Below, in pieces: positions 53,386-55,198 of a stretch of 55,198 bases of DNA. Origin of the DNA: Planctomycetota bacterium (GTDB taxonomy: Bacteria > Planctomycetota > Planctomycetia > Pirellulales > Pirellulaceae). Each line of letters opens with the position of its first letter. Position 1 is the first letter of the stretch. The stretch covers positions 1 to 55,198 of the forward strand of contig JAFLCP010000038.1 in the NCBI GenBank assembly GCA_017303505.1, given 5' to 3'. Both the position numbers and the translations under genes were made by a program. The notes beneath the pieces were generated by a model, which saw only the letters and a program-made list of their open reading frames with translations, searched no databases and had not been told where the DNA came from.

Positions 53386-53940
53386 TTAAGCTTCATCGCT
53401 GCGGAGAGCCGGCAAGCCTTCAACACTCTTCTGGTTCTTGGTTCTTCGGTATTGAACTAACTCTTCGTCACTTTTCTTTTCAGCCCAGCGCACCAAAGTT
53501 TCGCGATCTTCAACAAATTCCATACGAGGCACAGAGTACCCGCAGGATTCGCTAACGCGGCTTACATCAACCACAATAACCGATCGAATGCCTCGATGGG
53601 CAGGATACAATGCCAGCCATTGCCCCCACTGCTCATCCCCTTTGGTAATCACTTTTCCTTGGCCATGCAGCCGAACAATTTTGGGTGGCCCAGAAAAGGC
53701 ACAGAACATGAGGACGATTCGTCCATTCTCGCGCAAGTGGGCAATTGTCTCGGCCCCACTACCGGTCAAATCGAGATAAGCGACTTGCTGCTCTCCAATA
53801 ACGCGAAAGCTGTCGAGGCCTTTAGGTGAGAGATTCACCAACCCGTCATTCGCCAACGGAGCCGTTGCGACGAAAAAAAGATGCTGTTCAGAGATCCAAG
53901 CCGCCAATTCGGGCGAAATGGATTCCAGCTTTTTCCCCAT
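53386..53940 (-). CDS. Pyridoxamine 5-phosphate oxidase-like flavoprotein
   Basis: A 184-residue PNPOx-like split-barrel flavoprotein. Landmarks: ISEQHLFFVATAPLANDGLVNLSPKG, QQVAYLDLTGSGAETIAHLRENGRIVL, FSGPPKIVRLHGQGKVI and RSVIVVDVSRVSESCGYSVPRM. This matches the subgroup annotated as pyridoxamine 5-phosphate oxidase-related FMN-binding proteins found in many bacteria; the substrate is unknown, and not all bind FMN in practice. ATG 53940 is chosen: GGAG lies 8 bases upstream; longer frames to 53991 begin with an upstream ATG lacking a site. Single-gene unit. Confidence 0.85.
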   Translation of the reverse strand: MGKKLESISPELAAWISEQHLFFVATAPLANDGLVNLSPKGLDSFRVIGEQQVAYLDLTGSGAETIAHLRENGRIVLMFCAFSGPPKIVRLHGQGKVITKGDEQWGQWLALYPAHRGIRSVIVVDVSRVSESCGYSVPRMEFVEDRETLVRWAEKKSDEELVQYRRTKNQKSVEGLPALRSDEA

Positions 53941-54016
53941 TATTTGCTCCAGGTACTCGGCAAGCTGGTGGACCATACTTCGATGTTCCACCAGCCAACG
54001 TTGGTCGCCGTTTCAA

Positions 54017-54934
54017 TTATTCTTCACCTGGCTTTTTCGATAGAAAATCCTTCAAGGTACGGGGACCTTCTGCATCTGCTGGGGCAGGCTTAGCTGGTTC
54101 ACGTCGCGGTCGACGATCGCGTCGTTCCTCTTTGCGGGAATTCTCTTTGCGAGAAATCCCTTCTTCGCCCACACTGGCGGATTGCAATTCGGTACGTGGA
54201 GCAGCAGGTGTAGAGATCGAAACATCAACCGTTCGGATAGGTTCACGATAGCGATCCATTTTATGGAAGCCTTGAACAGCACCTTTAGTGGCTGCCTTCT
54301 TTTCGTTAGCTTCTTTCGGCTTGATTGTGGCTCGTGGTTTGTTGGCCATCGCATTGATGGCGTATGTCGACGCAATGCGTACTGGCTCTACCGGTGCTTC
54401 AGTGGATTCTGTTGCGGCCAATCCTTCCGATGGCGAATCGGTCATTGCTGCAGCAGTGGTAGGACTTGGGGTGTACTCGGCCACCCTCGGCTGATACACG
54501 GTCTCATCGTTTTTGGCGGAGGAGCTAACATTTGGTGAAGTCGCAGTTGTTGTAGTTCGCTGAGCATTAAGCTTCTTTTTCTGGAGTTTCTTCTTTCCCT
54601 TGAGCCCCTTCATTTTGGGAGCCGCAGGTTCAGAAGAGACATAGCGTTCTTCTTTAACGGTTGAGGTTGCAGAAACGGCAGTTGCAATGGATGCTGCAGG
54701 GCGCTCCGAAACCAAATTATTTTCTGGCGCTACTTCTGGTTTAGTAGAAGCGTTATCGTCGCTTGCAAGGGAAGCAGGGTCGATGGGTTTGGTGCGCAGA
54801 ATGCTAAAAACAAAACCTGCAAAAATGGCGGCCAAAGCCAATACAATCAGCCAACCGACTACAGAACTGCTTTCTCCGGTCGCTGCTTGAGCCAGAACCG
54901 TGAAGCTATTTGAAACCTGCAACAAAGAAAACAT
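54017..54934 (-). CDS. Membrane protein with low-complexity charged tail, hypothetical
   Basis: A 305-residue protein: short hydrophobic N-terminus (MFSLLQVSNSFTVLAQAA, perhaps a signal), one membrane helix (SVVGWLIVLALAAIFAGFVF) and then a ~250-residue tail rich in Ala, Ser, Thr, Pro and Lys with basic blocks (KGLKGKKKLQKKKLNAQR, RKEERRDRRPRREP). Such tails are disordered and may contact nucleic acid or the cell wall. No family recognised. ATG 54934 is chosen over TTG 54949. Located between the flavoprotein and the epimerase on the same strand, with short gaps. Confidence 0.65.
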   Translation of the reverse strand: MFSLLQVSNSFTVLAQAATGESSSVVGWLIVLALAAIFAGFVFSILRTKPIDPASLASDDNASTKPEVAPENNLVSERPAASIATAVSATSTVKEERYVSSEPAAPKMKGLKGKKKLQKKKLNAQRTTTTATSPNVSSSAKNDETVYQPRVAEYTPSPTTAAAMTDSPSEGLAATESTEAPVEPVRIASTYAINAMANKPRATIKPKEANEKKAATKGAVQGFHKMDRYREPIRTVDVSISTPAAPRTELQSASVGEEGISRKENSRKEERRDRRPRREPAKPAPADAEGPRTLKDFLSKKPGEE

Positions 54935-54983
54935 GCCTACAACTTTCAACGTTGAACGGGAAAATACGAATCAAACTCTAAAC

Positions 54984-55198
54984 GCTAGTTTAACTTAAAG
55001 ATGTACTTTTGGCGAGCGTTTCCTTGGCTAACGCTTCCATCCAAGGTCGCATGGAATCCAGAATGGCCGCTCGATCAACTTGTGGCTGGTAATGGAGATC
55101 TCGTCGTGCGGCCTCAATTGAAAAATAATGATCCAACCCCAATTGCTTCGCTACGAATCGCGTCATTGGGGGCTCAGCCCTCTTTCCAGCGATTTTGT
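54984..55198 (-). CDS. C-terminal part of an NAD(P)-dependent epimerase/3beta-HSD family protein, cut by the window end
   Basis: The last ~71 codons of a gene running off the end of the window; the stop is TAG at 54984-54986. Residues EPPMTRFVAKQLGLDHYF, SIEAARRDLHYQPQV and ILDSMRPWMEAL match the C-terminus of extended short-chain dehydrogenases of the sugar epimerase or 3beta-hydroxysteroid dehydrogenase type (PPMTRF...HYFDI-x-AARRDLGY-x-P-x-V). The cofactor-binding Rossmann part lies outside the window. It would oxidise or epimerise a sugar nucleotide or sterol-like substrate; which one cannot be told. Confidence 0.75.

Overview
The window looks like a chromosome segment of a planctomycete (Planctomycetota, probably Pirellulales). 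The main evidence is a planctomycete cytochrome/DUF1592-group protein next to a Tat-exported DUF1552 protein, several Ser/Thr kinases with exported or WD40-like C-terminal parts, PQQ/NHL propeller proteins, sialidase and sialate O-acetylesterases, and long intergenic spaces filled with short dispersed repeats. By eye the base composition is near 50% GC. I found no rRNA, tRNA, CRISPR array, transposase or phage genes. Gene order is mosaic, with many strand switches.

Layout. 1-11.6 kb (+): an SGNH/sialate O-acetylesterase-like exported protein, a GNAT acetyltransferase, the DUF1592-type cytochrome with DUF1552 pair, a repeat-rich 1.1 kb spacer, a DUF4239 membrane protein, a DUF2252 protein and a VWA protein. 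11.7-21.3 kb (mostly -): a kinase with a WD40-like C-terminus, a PAS-AraC regulator, and a three-gene operon of thioredoxin-fold protein, hybrid histidine kinase and HD-GYP response regulator. 21.5-28.1 kb: sialidase, a PEGA-domain kinase flanked by REP-like hairpins, and a sialate O-acetylesterase. 28.4-36.1 kb: SerB with ACT domains, a PQQ propeller protein, a FAS1/ECF sigma/RskA-type anti-sigma locus, SlyX, and a peroxiredoxin fused to a protein kinase. 36.3-41.5 kb: a large unknown exported protein, a glycosyltransferase, and a three-gene coupled operon ending in a macrodomain-like protein. 41.8-45.6 kb: an NHL-like propeller protein, a PhnD-like binding protein and a PQQ propeller; the last two are separated only by a frameshift at an A9 run. 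45.9-46.6 kb: DGPF/YCII-like and FmdB-like small genes. 47-53 kb: an exopolysaccharide operon (sugar transferase, asparagine synthase-like amidotransferase, FemAB-like protein, and a glycosyltransferase-deacetylase fusion). The window ends with a small membrane protein, a PNPOx-like flavoprotein, a low-complexity membrane protein and the C-terminus of an NAD-dependent epimerase/3beta-HSD family protein.

How the parts work together. Three genes fit sialic acid or acetylated glycan scavenging. Four separate signalling modules couple to redox or envelope state: thioredoxin-fold protein with HK and HD-GYP, FAS1 with sigma and anti-sigma, the Prx-kinase fusion, and the PEGA kinase. The 47-53 kb operon resembles the accessory gene set of XrtA/exosortase-type polysaccharide clusters, but no exosortase is visible here.

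The strongest leads are the candidate -1 frameshift fusion at 44.48 kb, the peroxiredoxin-kinase fusion, the SigK/RskA/FAS1-like locus, and a dispersed intergenic repeat family whose ends resemble integron attC boundaries. All functional names come from reading motifs; no database search was run.
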